From NCBI RefSeq assembly GCF_003182155.1, contig NZ_QGTG01000016.1:1-64000 (forward strand): DNA of 64,000 nucleotides, given 5' to 3'. Below the pieces are notes generated by a model that saw only the letters and a list, made by a program, of their open reading frames with translations, did no database searches and was not told where the DNA came from. Source of the DNA: Chitinophaga sp. S165 (GTDB taxonomy: Bacteria > Bacteroidota > Bacteroidia > Chitinophagales > Chitinophagaceae). The translations under genes and the position numbers were made by a program. Positions 8,375 to 18,813 of the stretch are shown here, piece after piece; positions within the stretch are counted from its first letter, which is position 1, and every line of letters begins with the position of its first letter.

Positions 8375-9757
8375 ATGACAGACAACTCCAGGAGAAAATT
8401 TCTCCGCAATCTGGGAGGTACAGCCGCCCTGTTGGGCGCCGGTTCATTGGCCGCTATGGGAAAGGAACATGTCCACATCCTGCAACCCAACACCCGCATT
8501 TCTGCCAACGATAAGATCCGTATCGGTTGTATTGGTATGGGTATCATGGGCTTCGGCGACTTAGAAGCTGCCCTGAAAGTTCCCGGTGTGGAATTCGCAG
8601 GAGCTGCCGACCTGTATGATGGTCACCTTACGAAAGTCAAAGAAGTGTATGGTAAAGACATCTTTACGACCCGCGATTATCGCGAACTGCTGAACAGAAA
8701 AGACATCGACGCTGTGATCATTGCCACTCCCGACCACTGGCATGATACCATTTCCATTGATGCAATGGAAAAAGGCAAGGCGGTATACTGTGAAAAGCCG
8801 ATGGTACAGCAGATAGAGGAGGGGCATAAAGTGATTGCCACTCAGCAGCGCACAAAGGCCGTTTTTCAGGTGGGTAGCCAGCGTGTAAGCAGTATTGCCC
8901 TCGCAGAGGCAAAGAAGCGCTACGAGGCCGGGGAAATAGGTCAGCTGAACATTGTAGAAGCCCGTATTGATCGTCATGACGCCCTGGGCGCATGGCAGTA
9001 CTCTATCCCGCCGGATGCTTCTCCTGCTACTATGGATTTTGATACCTTCCTTAAGGATACTTCAAAAGTGCCTTTTGATCCTACCCGTTTCTTCCGCTGG
9101 CGTAACTACCGGGCATATGGTACCGGTGTACCCGGCGATCTTTTCGTACACCTCATATCAGGTCTTCACTTTATTACCGGTTCCCTGGGGCCTGAACGCA
9201 TCTTCGCCAGTGGCAACCTGGTACAGTGGAAGGATGGCCGTGACGTACCGGATGTTGTCGTAGCGATCTTTGATTACCCGGAAACAAAAACACATCCCGC
9301 TTTCCAGGTAACTTTACGCGTAAACTTTGCCGATGGCGGCGGAGGTGGAGAATTCACCCGTTTTATCGGCACGGAAGGCGTACTGGAACTGGGCTGGGAC
9401 GATTTCAAGATAAAGAAGCATAAACTCTCCTCTGCACCGGGATATGGTGGCTGGGATACCTATAATACGTTTCCGAAGGCTACCCAGGAAGCATATGTAA
9501 AGCAATACAATGAGAAATACCCGGCAGACACGCGCAAACCGGCACAGCGGTCAGAGAACGCATATGCCGCTCCCCAAGGATATGACTCGCGTGTAGACCA
9601 TTTCATCAATTTTTTTGAGGCTGTACGTACAGGTAAACCTGTAGTGGAAGACGCTTCCTTCGGACTTCGTGCTGCGGGTCCTGCATTGGTTACCAATGAA
9701 AGTTACTTCAGCAAAAAAGTGATCCACTGGGACGCCCAAAAAATGAAGATTGTGTAA
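8375..9757 (+). CDS. Exported Gfo/Idh/MocA family oxidoreductase
   Basis: This 460-aa NAD(P)-dependent sugar or inositol-type oxidoreductase begins with a twin-arginine signal, RRKFLRNLGG followed by a hydrophobic stretch to about residue 30, so it is predicted to be exported folded. The Rossmann motif GCIGMGIMG lies near 51-59. The CEKPM motif that marks the family active-site strand is near 145. The C-terminal substrate domain follows. Such Tat-exported members are abundant in Bacteroidota that degrade polysaccharides, usually with unknown substrates. No sugar-utilisation genes adjoin it. Confidence 0.9.
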   Translation: MTDNSRRKFLRNLGGTAALLGAGSLAAMGKEHVHILQPNTRISANDKIRIGCIGMGIMGFGDLEAALKVPGVEFAGAADLYDGHLTKVKEVYGKDIFTTRDYRELLNRKDIDAVIIATPDHWHDTISIDAMEKGKAVYCEKPMVQQIEEGHKVIATQQRTKAVFQVGSQRVSSIALAEAKKRYEAGEIGQLNIVEARIDRHDALGAWQYSIPPDASPATMDFDTFLKDTSKVPFDPTRFFRWRNYRAYGTGVPGDLFVHLISGLHFITGSLGPERIFASGNLVQWKDGRDVPDVVVAIFDYPETKTHPAFQVTLRVNFADGGGGGEFTRFIGTEGVLELGWDDFKIKKHKLSSAPGYGGWDTYNTFPKATQEAYVKQYNEKYPADTRKPAQRSENAYAAPQGYDSRVDHFINFFEAVRTGKPVVEDASFGLRAAGPALVTNESYFSKKVIHWDAQKMKIV

Positions 9758-9796
9758 CTGGATAAGTATTACATTCGTAGCCTCAATTTGTCACCT

Positions 9797-11929
9797 ATGA
9801 GGAAAGCCGCTGCATTTACCATAATGTTGTCAGGCATGGGCCTGTTTGCCTGTAAGGAAAATAAGAAAAGTATGTCAGCAGAAGTCAAAACAGTAAAGCC
9901 GCCGGTAGCGGAGCAGATAGATACAGCAATGACCATACACGGTGATACCAGGATCGACAAATATTACTGGATGAACGACCGGAACGATCCTAAGGTAATT
10001 GCCTATCTCAAAGCGGAGAATGACTATCTCGATACGATGATGGAACCTGCCGCCGGTATGCGGAAGAAGCTATACGAAGAGATGAGGGGCCGCATCATGG
10101 AAACGGATGCCAGTGTACCTTATCTGAAGAATGGCTACTACTATTATACCCGTTTCACCGAAGGCAAGGAATACCCGGTATATTGCCGCAAGAAAGGCAG
10201 TCTGGAAGGCACTGAGGAGATACTCCTTGATGTGAACGTCCTGGCCGCCGGACATGATTACTACCAGGTAGGTGGTATGTCGGTAAGTCCGGATGCACAA
10301 TGGCTGGCCTATGGCGTTGACACTGTGAGCCGCCGTCAGTACACTATTCATATCAAGAACCTGCAAACAGGAGAAGTATTACCGGATGCCATCCCCAATA
10401 CTTCCGCCAGTGCTGCCTGGGCCAGCGATAATAAAACTTTCTTCTATACTGCCAAGAACCCGGTTACTTTAAGAGAGGAGCGTATCCTGCGACATGTAAC
10501 GGGTACCGACGTACGTACAGATAAGGAAGTTTTCAATGAAAAGGATGAAACCTTCTCCATTGATGTAGCCCGGTCCAAATCAGGCAAGTACATCATGATC
10601 CAAAGTCAGAGTACAGTATCGTCTGAATATCGCATACTTGACGCCGCCAAACCTGATGGTGCATTCCAGATATTTGAACCGCGCAAGCGCGATCATCTTT
10701 ATGACATAGATCATCAGGACGATAAATTCTACATCGTTACCAACTGGGATGCCGTGAACTTCCGGCTCATGGAATGCTCACTGAATAAAACGGCACGCGA
10801 TAACTGGAAAGAGGTCGTTCCTCATCGTGCAGATGTACTGTTACAGGGCATAGAATTGTTCCGCGATCATATGGTACTCAGCGAACGTAAAAATGGTCTT
10901 ACACAGCTGCGTGTTATGAATGCACGTACCAAAGAAGACCATTACCTGAAATTTGAAGAACCTGCCTACGTCGCTTCTATCTCCGTCAATCCGGAGTTTG
11001 ATACGAAGACCCTGCGTTACTCATATACTTCTATGACAACGCCGGTATCTACTTACGACTACGACATGGATTCCAAAAAGAACGAACTGCGTAAACGGCA
11101 GGAAGTTCTTGGAGGTTATGATCCGAAGAATTACGTCACTGAACGGGTGTATATCACTGCCAGGGACAGCGTGAAAGTACCGGTATCTATCGTATACAAA
11201 AAAGGATTCGAGAAAAATGGCAAAGGGCCATTATTGCTTTACGGTTATGGTTCGTATGGTCACAGTATCGAACCTTCTTTCAGCAGTAACCGCCTGAGTT
11301 TACTTGACAGAGGTTTTGCCTACGCTATCGCGCACATCAGAGGTGGTGAGGAAATGGGCCGTCAGTGGTATGAAGACGGTAAGTTGTTTAAGAAGATGAA
11401 CACTTTCACAGACTTCATCGATTGTGCTGACTATCTTGTAAAACATCATTATACTGACAGTACGCATCTCTACGCAATGGGAGGCAGTGCCGGAGGTTTA
11501 CTGATGGGAGCAGTTGTGAACATGCGTCCGGGACTCTGGAATGGTGTTATTGCAGCTGTACCTTTCGTGGATGTCGTAACTACTATGCTGGATGAAAGCA
11601 TTCCTTTAACTACCGGCGAGTTCGATGAATGGGGCAATCCGAAGAAGAAGGAGTACTATGATTATATAAAGGCATATTCTCCTTACGACAATGTAACGGC
11701 AAAGGCATATCCTAATATGCTCGTAACAACAGGTCTGCATGACTCGCAGGTGCAATATTGGGAGCCTGCCAAATGGGTTGCCAGGTTACGTGAATTAAAG
11801 ACAGATAACCATATGCTGCTGCTGCATACCAATATGGAAGCGGGGCATGGCGGGGCTTCCGGCCGTTTCAAGATACTCGAGGATATTGCATTGCAGTATG
11901 CATTCCTGCTTGGATTAGAAGGGAAGTAG
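9797..11929 (+). CDS. Prolyl oligopeptidase family (S9A) lipoprotein
   Basis: This 710-aa serine peptidase has an N-terminal seven-bladed propeller domain and a C-terminal alpha/beta-hydrolase domain. The nucleophile is in GGSAGG near residue 564, the acid is likely in the TGLHDSQVQYWEP region, and the His is in EAGHGG near the end. GYGSYG and RGGEEMGRQW are typical of the oligopeptidase B/prolyl oligopeptidase group. The N-terminus MRKAAAF with GLFAC is a lipoprotein signal with Cys19. I start at ATG 9797, as the frame upstream only offers a TTG at 9788 that would extend the signal by three residues. It cleaves short peptides, with basic or prolyl preference not decided here. Confidence 0.92.
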   Translation: MRKAAAFTIMLSGMGLFACKENKKSMSAEVKTVKPPVAEQIDTAMTIHGDTRIDKYYWMNDRNDPKVIAYLKAENDYLDTMMEPAAGMRKKLYEEMRGRIMETDASVPYLKNGYYYYTRFTEGKEYPVYCRKKGSLEGTEEILLDVNVLAAGHDYYQVGGMSVSPDAQWLAYGVDTVSRRQYTIHIKNLQTGEVLPDAIPNTSASAAWASDNKTFFYTAKNPVTLREERILRHVTGTDVRTDKEVFNEKDETFSIDVARSKSGKYIMIQSQSTVSSEYRILDAAKPDGAFQIFEPRKRDHLYDIDHQDDKFYIVTNWDAVNFRLMECSLNKTARDNWKEVVPHRADVLLQGIELFRDHMVLSERKNGLTQLRVMNARTKEDHYLKFEEPAYVASISVNPEFDTKTLRYSYTSMTTPVSTYDYDMDSKKNELRKRQEVLGGYDPKNYVTERVYITARDSVKVPVSIVYKKGFEKNGKGPLLLYGYGSYGHSIEPSFSSNRLSLLDRGFAYAIAHIRGGEEMGRQWYEDGKLFKKMNTFTDFIDCADYLVKHHYTDSTHLYAMGGSAGGLLMGAVVNMRPGLWNGVIAAVPFVDVVTTMLDESIPLTTGEFDEWGNPKKKEYYDYIKAYSPYDNVTAKAYPNMLVTTGLHDSQVQYWEPAKWVARLRELKTDNHMLLLHTNMEAGHGGASGRFKILEDIALQYAFLLGLEGK

Positions 11930-11945
11930 TAACACATAGATATTT

Positions 11946-11984
11946 AAAAGCCCATAGGTCGTAGAAGATCTATGGGCTTTTTGT
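11946..11984 (+). terminator. Terminator of the prolyl oligopeptidase gene
   Basis: AAAAGCCCATA and TATGGGCTTTTT pair around a loop and end in a T-run, 17 bp past the stop codon. Confidence 0.85.
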
Positions 11985-12044
11985 TTTCCGGTCTCCTAAT
12001 TAGAGGTAGTTGCTCTTTCTTGTTTGTTACTGGAAGTAGCTGCG

Positions 12045-12182
12045 GTTTCAGATGGGATGTCGGTCGGCGCCTCTTTGGAAGGAATGCTATTAAGCTTTTT
12101 TCAATCGTATCGGCTTTTGAATATCTATTATCGACATCAATCGTTTGTCAAAGAGCCGAAGGCCAGACATTCCCACTGAAAC
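12045..12182 (+). repeat. Hairpin element copy B (138 bp)
   Basis: The ends are GTTTCAGATGGGATGTCGG and, at the far side, a reverse-complementary CCAGACATTCCCACTGAAAC. The inner arm reads TGTCGG on one side and CAGACA on the other, five of six paired. The core at 12103-12130 contains AATCGTAT, GGCT and GAATATCTATTA and is shared with copies E and F. It lies between the oligopeptidase gene and the ORF6N remnant and points opposite to copy C. Confidence 0.85.
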
Positions 12183-12393
12183 CGCCTGCCACTTCCGGAC
12201 TCCCACCTATCAGAAGGACGAAAGCCAATGAATGGCGAACAGTTGAAAATATTGAATCAGCTGTTATGAAGATTTACACAAATTCTGGCATCATTAACAT
12301 CGCATTCACCATTGAAAAAATATTATTAATTAATATGCTTCTCTTATATCCTTTTGAAGGATAAAGCTTGAGATGATTTTAATTTAACAAAAT

Positions 12394-12624
12394 ATGCAGA
12401 TAGCAACGATGCAGAGCAAGATTTTTGATGTGCGAAATCAAAAGGTGATGTTGGATGCCGATCTGGCTGAGATGTATGAAGTACCTACCAAAGTACTTAA
12501 GCAAGCCGTAAAAAGAAATATTGACAGATTTCCGGAGGATTTTATGTTTGAACTTAGCGAGAGTGAATTTGACGGTTTGAGGTCACAGTTTGTGACCTCA
12601 AAAAGAGGGGGCACTTATCTATAA
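12394..12624 (+). pseudogene. Truncated ORF6N-domain gene
   Basis: The 76-aa product starts like the ORF6N domain of phage-type antirepressor proteins: [20 protein letters not shown], then [20 protein letters not shown] and [15 protein letters not shown]. The family normally continues with a PYAFTEQGVAML-like stretch and a C-terminal domain. Here TAA follows GTYL, and the same frame then reads GNKGLAAMGSL before another stop at 12660, which looks like the decayed continuation. It is bracketed by inverted hairpin elements B and C. A short but still expressed DNA-binding protein is possible. Confidence 0.65.
12579..12599. promoter_or_regulatory. Perfect palindrome inside the ORF6N coding sequence
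   Basis: Arms GAGGTCACA and TGTGACCTC, 9 bp each, flank GTT and encode the LRSQFVTS segment. It could be a protein-binding site or a hairpin. The role is unknown; only the symmetry is observed. Confidence 0.5.
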
Positions 12625-12720
12625 GGAAATAAAGGATTAGCTGCAATGGGAAGTCTATAAACAAAAATATCCACGATGCATTTGAATGCAGCTATTGGAG
12701 GGAGAACAGATGCGCAAAGG

Positions 12721-12859
12721 GTTTCAGATGGGAAGCGCGGGCCTTCGGCTCTTTGAGATACGCTTGATACAGCTAAATAAAGATCAAAAGCCCATACGCT
12801 TGAAAAAGTTTAATGGCAATCCTACCAAAGAGGCGCCGACCGCGATCCCAGCCTGAAAC
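12721..12859 (-). repeat. Hairpin element copy C (139 bp)
   Basis: It runs from GTTTCAGATGGGAAGCGCGG to CCGCGATCCCAGCCTGAAAC and is about 85% alike copy D by eye. It is inverted relative to copy B, so the two bracket the ORF6N remnant with the same ends facing inward. The array unit seen after copies A and D is not recognisable after this copy. The 325-bp gap 12625-12949 otherwise shows no gene. Confidence 0.87.
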
Positions 12860-12949
12860 CCAAGCAGCATTTGGTTAAAAACTAAAAGAAAGAAAGTCGA
12901 TCAACTCCCTGCAGCATCTGTTAAAAACGGTACGGATCTAGGAGACACC

Positions 12950-13768
12950 TCACGGATTGATAAACTCAGTTTTCACCGTCTCTCCTAAAAAGATCTCTGT
13001 TTGCTTTTCAAAAATTACGGGATCATCCGTAGTAAAGTATTTCCGGCCACCATTCTTACTGAGACGAACTTCCATTTCCGGATGACGGAAAAGATAATCT
13101 TTAAGACTATGTGCAACGATCTTACCCTGCGATAACAAGGTGATCCCACCGGGAAGGAACTGCCGGATCTTCTTCGTAAGAATAGGGTAGTGGGTGCAAG
13201 CTAATACGATAGTATCAATATCAGGTGCATCAGTCAGGATCTGATGGAGATACTTCTTAACGAAGTAATCAGCGCCCTCACTATCGGCTTCGCCGTTTTC
13301 AATAATAGGAACCCACATGGGGCAAGCCAGCTGATGGACTTTTACATGCGGGAAGAATTTATTGATCTCTATCGGATAAGACTCAGAAGCGACGGTGCCT
13401 TTTGTAGCGAGAATGCCTACTTCACCTGTCTGCGTAAGCGTACCTACCATTTCTGTTGTAGGACGGATCACGCCAAGTACGCGGCGGTCGGGAGCAATAC
13501 GGGGAAGGTCTTTCTGCTGAATAGTGCGGAGCGCGCGTGCAGAAGCTGTATTACAGGCCAGCACTACCAGCGGGCAGCCCATATCGAAGAGGTGCTGCAC
13601 ACACTGGAGCGTGTAAGTATGAATGGTGTCGAAACCGCGGTTGCCATAAGGGGCCCGGGCATTGTCACCGAGGTAAATATAATCGTATTGCGGCAGCGTG
13701 GCGATGATCTCTTTCAATACAGTCAACCCGCCATAGCCTGAATCAAAAACACCAATTGGCCCCGTCAT
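12950..13768 (-). CDS. murI: Glutamate racemase
   Basis: MurI makes D-glutamate from L-glutamate for peptidoglycan. The 272-aa protein has the N-terminal signature GVFDSGYGGLTVLKE, GDNARAPYG, and both catalytic cysteines: Cys72 in ACNTASA and Cys191 in ACTHYPIL, next to His193. Its ATG overlaps the TGA of the upstream carbonic anhydrase gene as ATGA at 13765-13768, so the two are translationally coupled in one operon. No clear terminator is visible downstream before element C. Confidence 0.96.
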   Translation of the reverse strand: MTGPIGVFDSGYGGLTVLKEIIATLPQYDYIYLGDNARAPYGNRGFDTIHTYTLQCVQHLFDMGCPLVVLACNTASARALRTIQQKDLPRIAPDRRVLGVIRPTTEMVGTLTQTGEVGILATKGTVASESYPIEINKFFPHVKVHQLACPMWVPIIENGEADSEGADYFVKKYLHQILTDAPDIDTIVLACTHYPILTKKIRQFLPGGITLLSQGKIVAHSLKDYLFRHPEMEVRLSKNGGRKYFTTDDPVIFEKQTEIFLGETVKTEFINP

Positions 13769-14430
13769 TTGTCGTCTTGTTTTTTCATCAAACCCTTACC
13801 GGTCAGGTCATAAATTTCCTGGATATTATGAAGGATGCCTTCAAAATCGATCTTCAGGTCAATGAGCTTGCCGGTATAGAGATCGTATACCCAGCCATGT
13901 ACCGTAGGATAGCCATTCTGAACATAGGCTTGCTGTACGGCGGCGGTTTTGATGACATTCACACATTGTTCCTGTACGTTGAGCTCTACGAGGCGGTTAT
14001 AACGGGCATGATCATCTTCAATGGCGTCCAGTTCCTGGCGGTGCAGGCGATATACGTCACGTATATTCCTTAACCATGGATTGAGCAGACCGAGATCGGA
14101 AGGCTGCATAGCAGCTTTAACGCCACCGCAGTTGTAATGCCCGCAAACGATAATGTGTTTAACACCCAGATGCCGTACGGCATAGTTAATAACGGACATG
14201 ACGTTCAGGTCGATGTTATTTACCAGGTTAGCGATATTACGGTGAACGAATACTTCCCCGGCATCCAGTCCCATGATCTCATTGGTAGGCACGCGGCTGT
14301 CGCTGCACCCAATGTAAAGGTATTCAGGGTTCTGTTCTTCGGCCAGCTTTTCAAAAAATTGCTTGTCGGAGGCGGTCTTAGATGCCATCCATTGTCTGTT
14401 GTTCTCAAATATCTCATCGTACCTGGTCAT
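13765..14430 (-). CDS. can: Beta-class carbonic anhydrase
   Basis: This zinc enzyme interconverts CO2 and bicarbonate in the cytoplasm and supplies bicarbonate to carboxylases. In the 221-aa sequence Cys42, Asp44, Arg46, His98 and Cys101 (YIGCSDSRVP, VCGHYNCGG) fall at exactly the positions of the E. coli Can zinc site and Asp-Arg dyad. It is first in an operon with murI, joined by a 4-bp overlap. The ATG at 14430 leaves the normal N-terminus MTRYDEIFENN. Confidence 0.95.
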   Translation of the reverse strand: MTRYDEIFENNRQWMASKTASDKQFFEKLAEEQNPEYLYIGCSDSRVPTNEIMGLDAGEVFVHRNIANLVNNIDLNVMSVINYAVRHLGVKHIIVCGHYNCGGVKAAMQPSDLGLLNPWLRNIRDVYRLHRQELDAIEDDHARYNRLVELNVQEQCVNVIKTAAVQQAYVQNGYPTVHGWVYDLYTGKLIDLKIDFEGILHNIQEIYDLTGKGLMKKQDDK

Positions 14431-14517
14431 ATTGAAAGCAGTTTTGGTTAGTTAAAAAGTTTGTCCGGTTCGTATATAGTTCATTGATAGGGGCATAAAG
14501 ATAAGCAACGATGGCCA

Positions 14518-15237
14518 TTACTGTTTCAATATCCGTAGTCTGTATGCATTCATGGCGCTCTGGCCGAGTTTGTCGGTAAGGCGGTGATTGACATAGGCGC
14601 CTACGGCCGCCCCTATCACGGGCATGAGTTGCAGCAGTTTGGCCAGGTCGAGGTAGTCGCGGTATTGCTGCTGGAAGTTACGCCAGTCGAAGGTGTTGAT
14701 ATCTTCAGGCAGTTCACGGCTATAGTTGTCCCAGTCGGCGATGATGGGATAGAGTTTATTCCGGAAGTCCTGTGTGGAGAAGGTAATAAAGAAAATATGG
14801 AGGATGAAGAGCCGTTCCTTGTAGTCATCCACATTACGTCCGTAAAGGGCGGCAATGTCGAACAGCATCTTCATTTTGATACTCAGGAAGAGCGGGAAAT
14901 CGGCTAATCCCAGCAGGATGCCGCCTGCGCCGGTCAGGGCGCCTTCGGTAGCGGCGGTGGTCTTGTAAAAGTTGATCCTGTCCCTGACTTTTGCCTCCCT
15001 GATAGCCAGGTCTTCTTCGAAGAGGGGAGGCGGACTGGTAAATCCGGCGCCGGACACTACAGCCCGCGTAGTTTGTTTAACGGCAGCGGTCAGGGCGGCA
15101 TGTACCTTTTCGGGAATGACATTATTGATCTTTCGCTGAAGCCCCCGGGTTAGTTTGCCAGGTATGCTAATGCCCCGTTGCATGGCTTTTTGCCATGTTT
15201 TGAGCTCTTTATTGACTTGTTGGGTATAAACGTCCAT
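14518..15237 (-). CDS. EcsC family protein
   Basis: The 239-aa protein resembles the EcsC family, whose members are named after the third gene of the Bacillus ecs locus but have no settled biochemical role. Visible features are a basic helical N-terminus and a central glycine- and hydrophobic-rich segment, GALTGAGGILLGLADFPLFL near 118-137, that could insert in a membrane. A second hydrophobic stretch lies near 208-222 (LMPVIGAAVGAYVNHRL). It stands alone between can and the divergent ABC-F gene. The assignment rests on the central motif. Confidence 0.75.
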   Translation of the reverse strand: MDVYTQQVNKELKTWQKAMQRGISIPGKLTRGLQRKINNVIPEKVHAALTAAVKQTTRAVVSGAGFTSPPPLFEEDLAIREAKVRDRINFYKTTAATEGALTGAGGILLGLADFPLFLSIKMKMLFDIAALYGRNVDDYKERLFILHIFFITFSTQDFRNKLYPIIADWDNYSRELPEDINTFDWRNFQQQYRDYLDLAKLLQLMPVIGAAVGAYVNHRLTDKLGQSAMNAYRLRILKQ

Positions 15238-15291
15238 TTGATGATTAATTACAAAGAATAAACCACAAACTATAAAACCAGGAACATTTAG

Positions 15292-15299
15292 TAACTTTG
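15292..15299 (+). promoter_or_regulatory. -7 promoter box of the ABC-F gene
   Basis: TAACTTTG matches TAnnTTTG and lies 23 bp before the start codon, so the leader would be very short. No TTG is seen at -33. Confidence 0.5.
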
Positions 15300-15307
15300 C
15301 GCCTTAA

Positions 15308-16969
<1,662 letters not shown>

Positions 16970-17059
16970 TAGATCATTCAGCTCTTTCAGGAGCTATATG
17001 TTTATAGATTAGGAATTGGGAATTAAGATCATTTCTTAAATCCTGATTCCTGATTTTTT

Positions 17060-17455
17060 TTAGAGGTAGTCCTTGATCTGCTGCATTTTCTCAGAATCCA
17101 GCGGTTTGGTAATATAGGCTTTCAGTTCGGGGGTACGTTTTACTTTCTGTATATCACGCATATCGATAGAAGAGGAGCACATAATGATGGGTATCTGCTG
17201 GGCTAACGTGCATTTAATGTCGCGATAGGCCTCGATAAAGTCCCAGCCATTCATGCGTTGCATATTCATATCCAGGATGATCAGTGATGGCAGGGGATGC
17301 CCTTTAGGATGCGATAACTCTTCCAGCGCATCTTCCGCACAAAGGAATGAGGTCACTTCCAGTTTTTCTCCCTGTTGTTCCAACATCTTTTTCAGGATGA
17401 AATGGAATATTTCATCGTCGTCAACAACATACACCTGTTTAGTGGTTTCCACCAT
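17060..17455 (-). CDS. Single-domain response regulator
   Basis: This 131-aa protein is a CheY-like receiver with no output domain. Acidic pocket residues are in VVDDDE (about 11-14), the phosphoacceptor is Asp62 in IILDMNM, the Ser/Thr switch position is in IIMCSSS, and the lysine is Lys117 in ITKPLD. No histidine kinase is adjacent, so it probably serves an orphan kinase or a phosphorelay. A TTG at 17473 would add six residues, but ATG 17455 gives the normal receiver N-terminus. Such stand-alone receivers are common in Chitinophagaceae. Confidence 0.88.
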   Translation of the reverse strand: MVETTKQVYVVDDDEIFHFILKKMLEQQGEKLEVTSFLCAEDALEELSHPKGHPLPSLIILDMNMQRMNGWDFIEAYRDIKCTLAQQIPIIMCSSSIDMRDIQKVKRTPELKAYITKPLDSEKMQQIKDYL

Positions 17456-17671
17456 ATATACCTGATTTAACAACTTAGCTTTCTAGAGTTTCTTAACAAG
17501 GGGGGTAACAGAGCTGATGTAATCCCCGGTTTTCACATGATACTTGGATACAAATAAACACTAATTAATTATAATTTTATATATAATAAACCGCCAATAA
17601 CTAATTGTTAACAAAATGTAAGGAGTACTGTTTATGGTAGCGTTTGCTTCAGAATACAAATTTATATGCAT

Positions 17672-17727
17672 AAAAAAATCCCGGATGTCCGTTCGCGTGA
17701 GCGGGTAAGACATCCGGGATTTTTATT
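17672..17727 (-). terminator. Terminator of the coiled-coil protein gene
   Basis: ATCCCGGATGTC and GACATCCGGGAT, 12 bp, enclose a GC-rich loop. An A-run precedes and a T-run follows on the plus strand, so it can act in both directions. It lies just past the gene stop at 17745. Confidence 0.85.
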
Positions 17728-17744
17728 ATGATCTGGTAAGACTA

Positions 17745-18707
17745 TTAGAACAGTCCGCCTTTTTTCAGCGTTACTTTACCTGCACCGATCTTGTAACCAT
17801 CATGGTAGATCTCAACAGCGTAGTCGCCTGGTTTGAAATCTGAATTCTGTTTCCAGTCCATGCTTACGGTTTGTTTCTGGCCGGTAGCGTAGTTTACAGT
17901 TTTCTTAGCGGTATATAATTTTTCAGTACCGTCTTCCAGAGTGAATCTGCCGGAACCCAGTGCTTCAACTGCCAGCGGAGAGCCATCAGGAGAAGTGATA
18001 GAAACGTACAGTTCTTTATCACCGGTTGGAGCGATCCTGTTTTCATCCAGGTCAAAGCTTACACGCATCATGTCAGCGCGTTTAGCCTTGGAAGTTTCTA
18101 CTTCCTTGCCATTCTTTTTTACGTTGATAGGGAGGAGGTGGATATTGGAAGCGTGTAATACGGAACCCAGGTTCACCTGTTTGTTCAGGCTATCCCTTTG
18201 ACCAGATACTACATCTCTTTCTTTACGGGCATTATCGCGTTCGCCGGTCAGTACGATCTTTTCACCTTCCAGGCGTTCGATAGTAGCTGTATAGCCTTCG
18301 ATGTTACCTTTCATTGTTTCTATCAGACGACGGGCTTCAGCCAGTTCTTTCTGGGTAGCATTTTTGTTAGAGAGGATACCCTGGATCCTCGCTTTCATAT
18401 CCGCAATTTCCTTATCTTTTGTTTTTACCAGGCTGTCCATGCGGCTGTTCTGAGAGATCAGGTCATCCAGACGGGCATTTGCGGCATTGTATTCCTGCTG
18501 TAAAGCATCTCTTGAGGTAGAGATAGAATCTATCTGCGTAGCCTGTTGAGCAATTTGATCGGTAGTTTTATTTTTGTCATACAACATGTATATCCATGTA
18601 CCGGCCAATGCTGCAATCAATATACCATATATCAGACCATTACGGCTTCTAGGCTTTTCAGGTCCAGGGGATCCTGCCGCAGGCGTGTTAAAAGTGTTCT
18701 CAGTCAT
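17745..18707 (-). CDS. Membrane-anchored coiled-coil protein of unknown function
   Basis: The 320-aa protein has a short cytoplasmic N-terminus and one membrane segment at about 27-43 (GLIYGILIAALAGTWIYML). A long coiled coil runs from about 48 to 185, rich in Asp, Arg, Gln and Glu (KTKDKEIADMKARIQG, IERLEGEKIVLTGERDNARK). A beta-rich C-terminal domain of about 130 residues follows (KRADMMRVSFDLDENRIAPT). The fold suggests a periplasmic envelope or spacer protein. I do not recognise a named family. It is transcribed alone, away from the exonuclease gene. Confidence 0.75.
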   Translation of the reverse strand: MTENTFNTPAAGSPGPEKPRSRNGLIYGILIAALAGTWIYMLYDKNKTTDQIAQQATQIDSISTSRDALQQEYNAANARLDDLISQNSRMDSLVKTKDKEIADMKARIQGILSNKNATQKELAEARRLIETMKGNIEGYTATIERLEGEKIVLTGERDNARKERDVVSGQRDSLNKQVNLGSVLHASNIHLLPINVKKNGKEVETSKAKRADMMRVSFDLDENRIAPTGDKELYVSITSPDGSPLAVEALGSGRFTLEDGTEKLYTAKKTVNYATGQKQTVSMDWKQNSDFKPGDYAVEIYHDGYKIGAGKVTLKKGGLF

Positions 18708-18758
18708 AGTCGTTTTTGTGTTTTATAGTTAATTGTTATATGGTTAAAACTCCTTATG

Positions 18759-18766
18759 CAAATGTA
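18759..18766 (-). promoter_or_regulatory. Possible -7 box for the coiled-coil protein gene
   Basis: The minus strand reads TACATTTG, a TAnnTTTG match 52 bp before the ATG. The -33 element is not evident. Confidence 0.4.
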
Positions 18767-18813
18767 ATTGTTAAAAGCACTTTATTATAAAAAAATATAA
18801 ACCGTAGAAAATA

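Noticed and set aside
11972-12364. A 130-aa frame over element B
   Set aside because: It starts in the terminator region and runs through the hairpin element; its composition is not protein-like.
12045-12859. Integron attC sites
   Set aside because: The paired ends and cassette-like gene recall attC, but there is no integrase, no RYYYAAC core pattern at the ends, and the two copies are inverted and not in the same direction.
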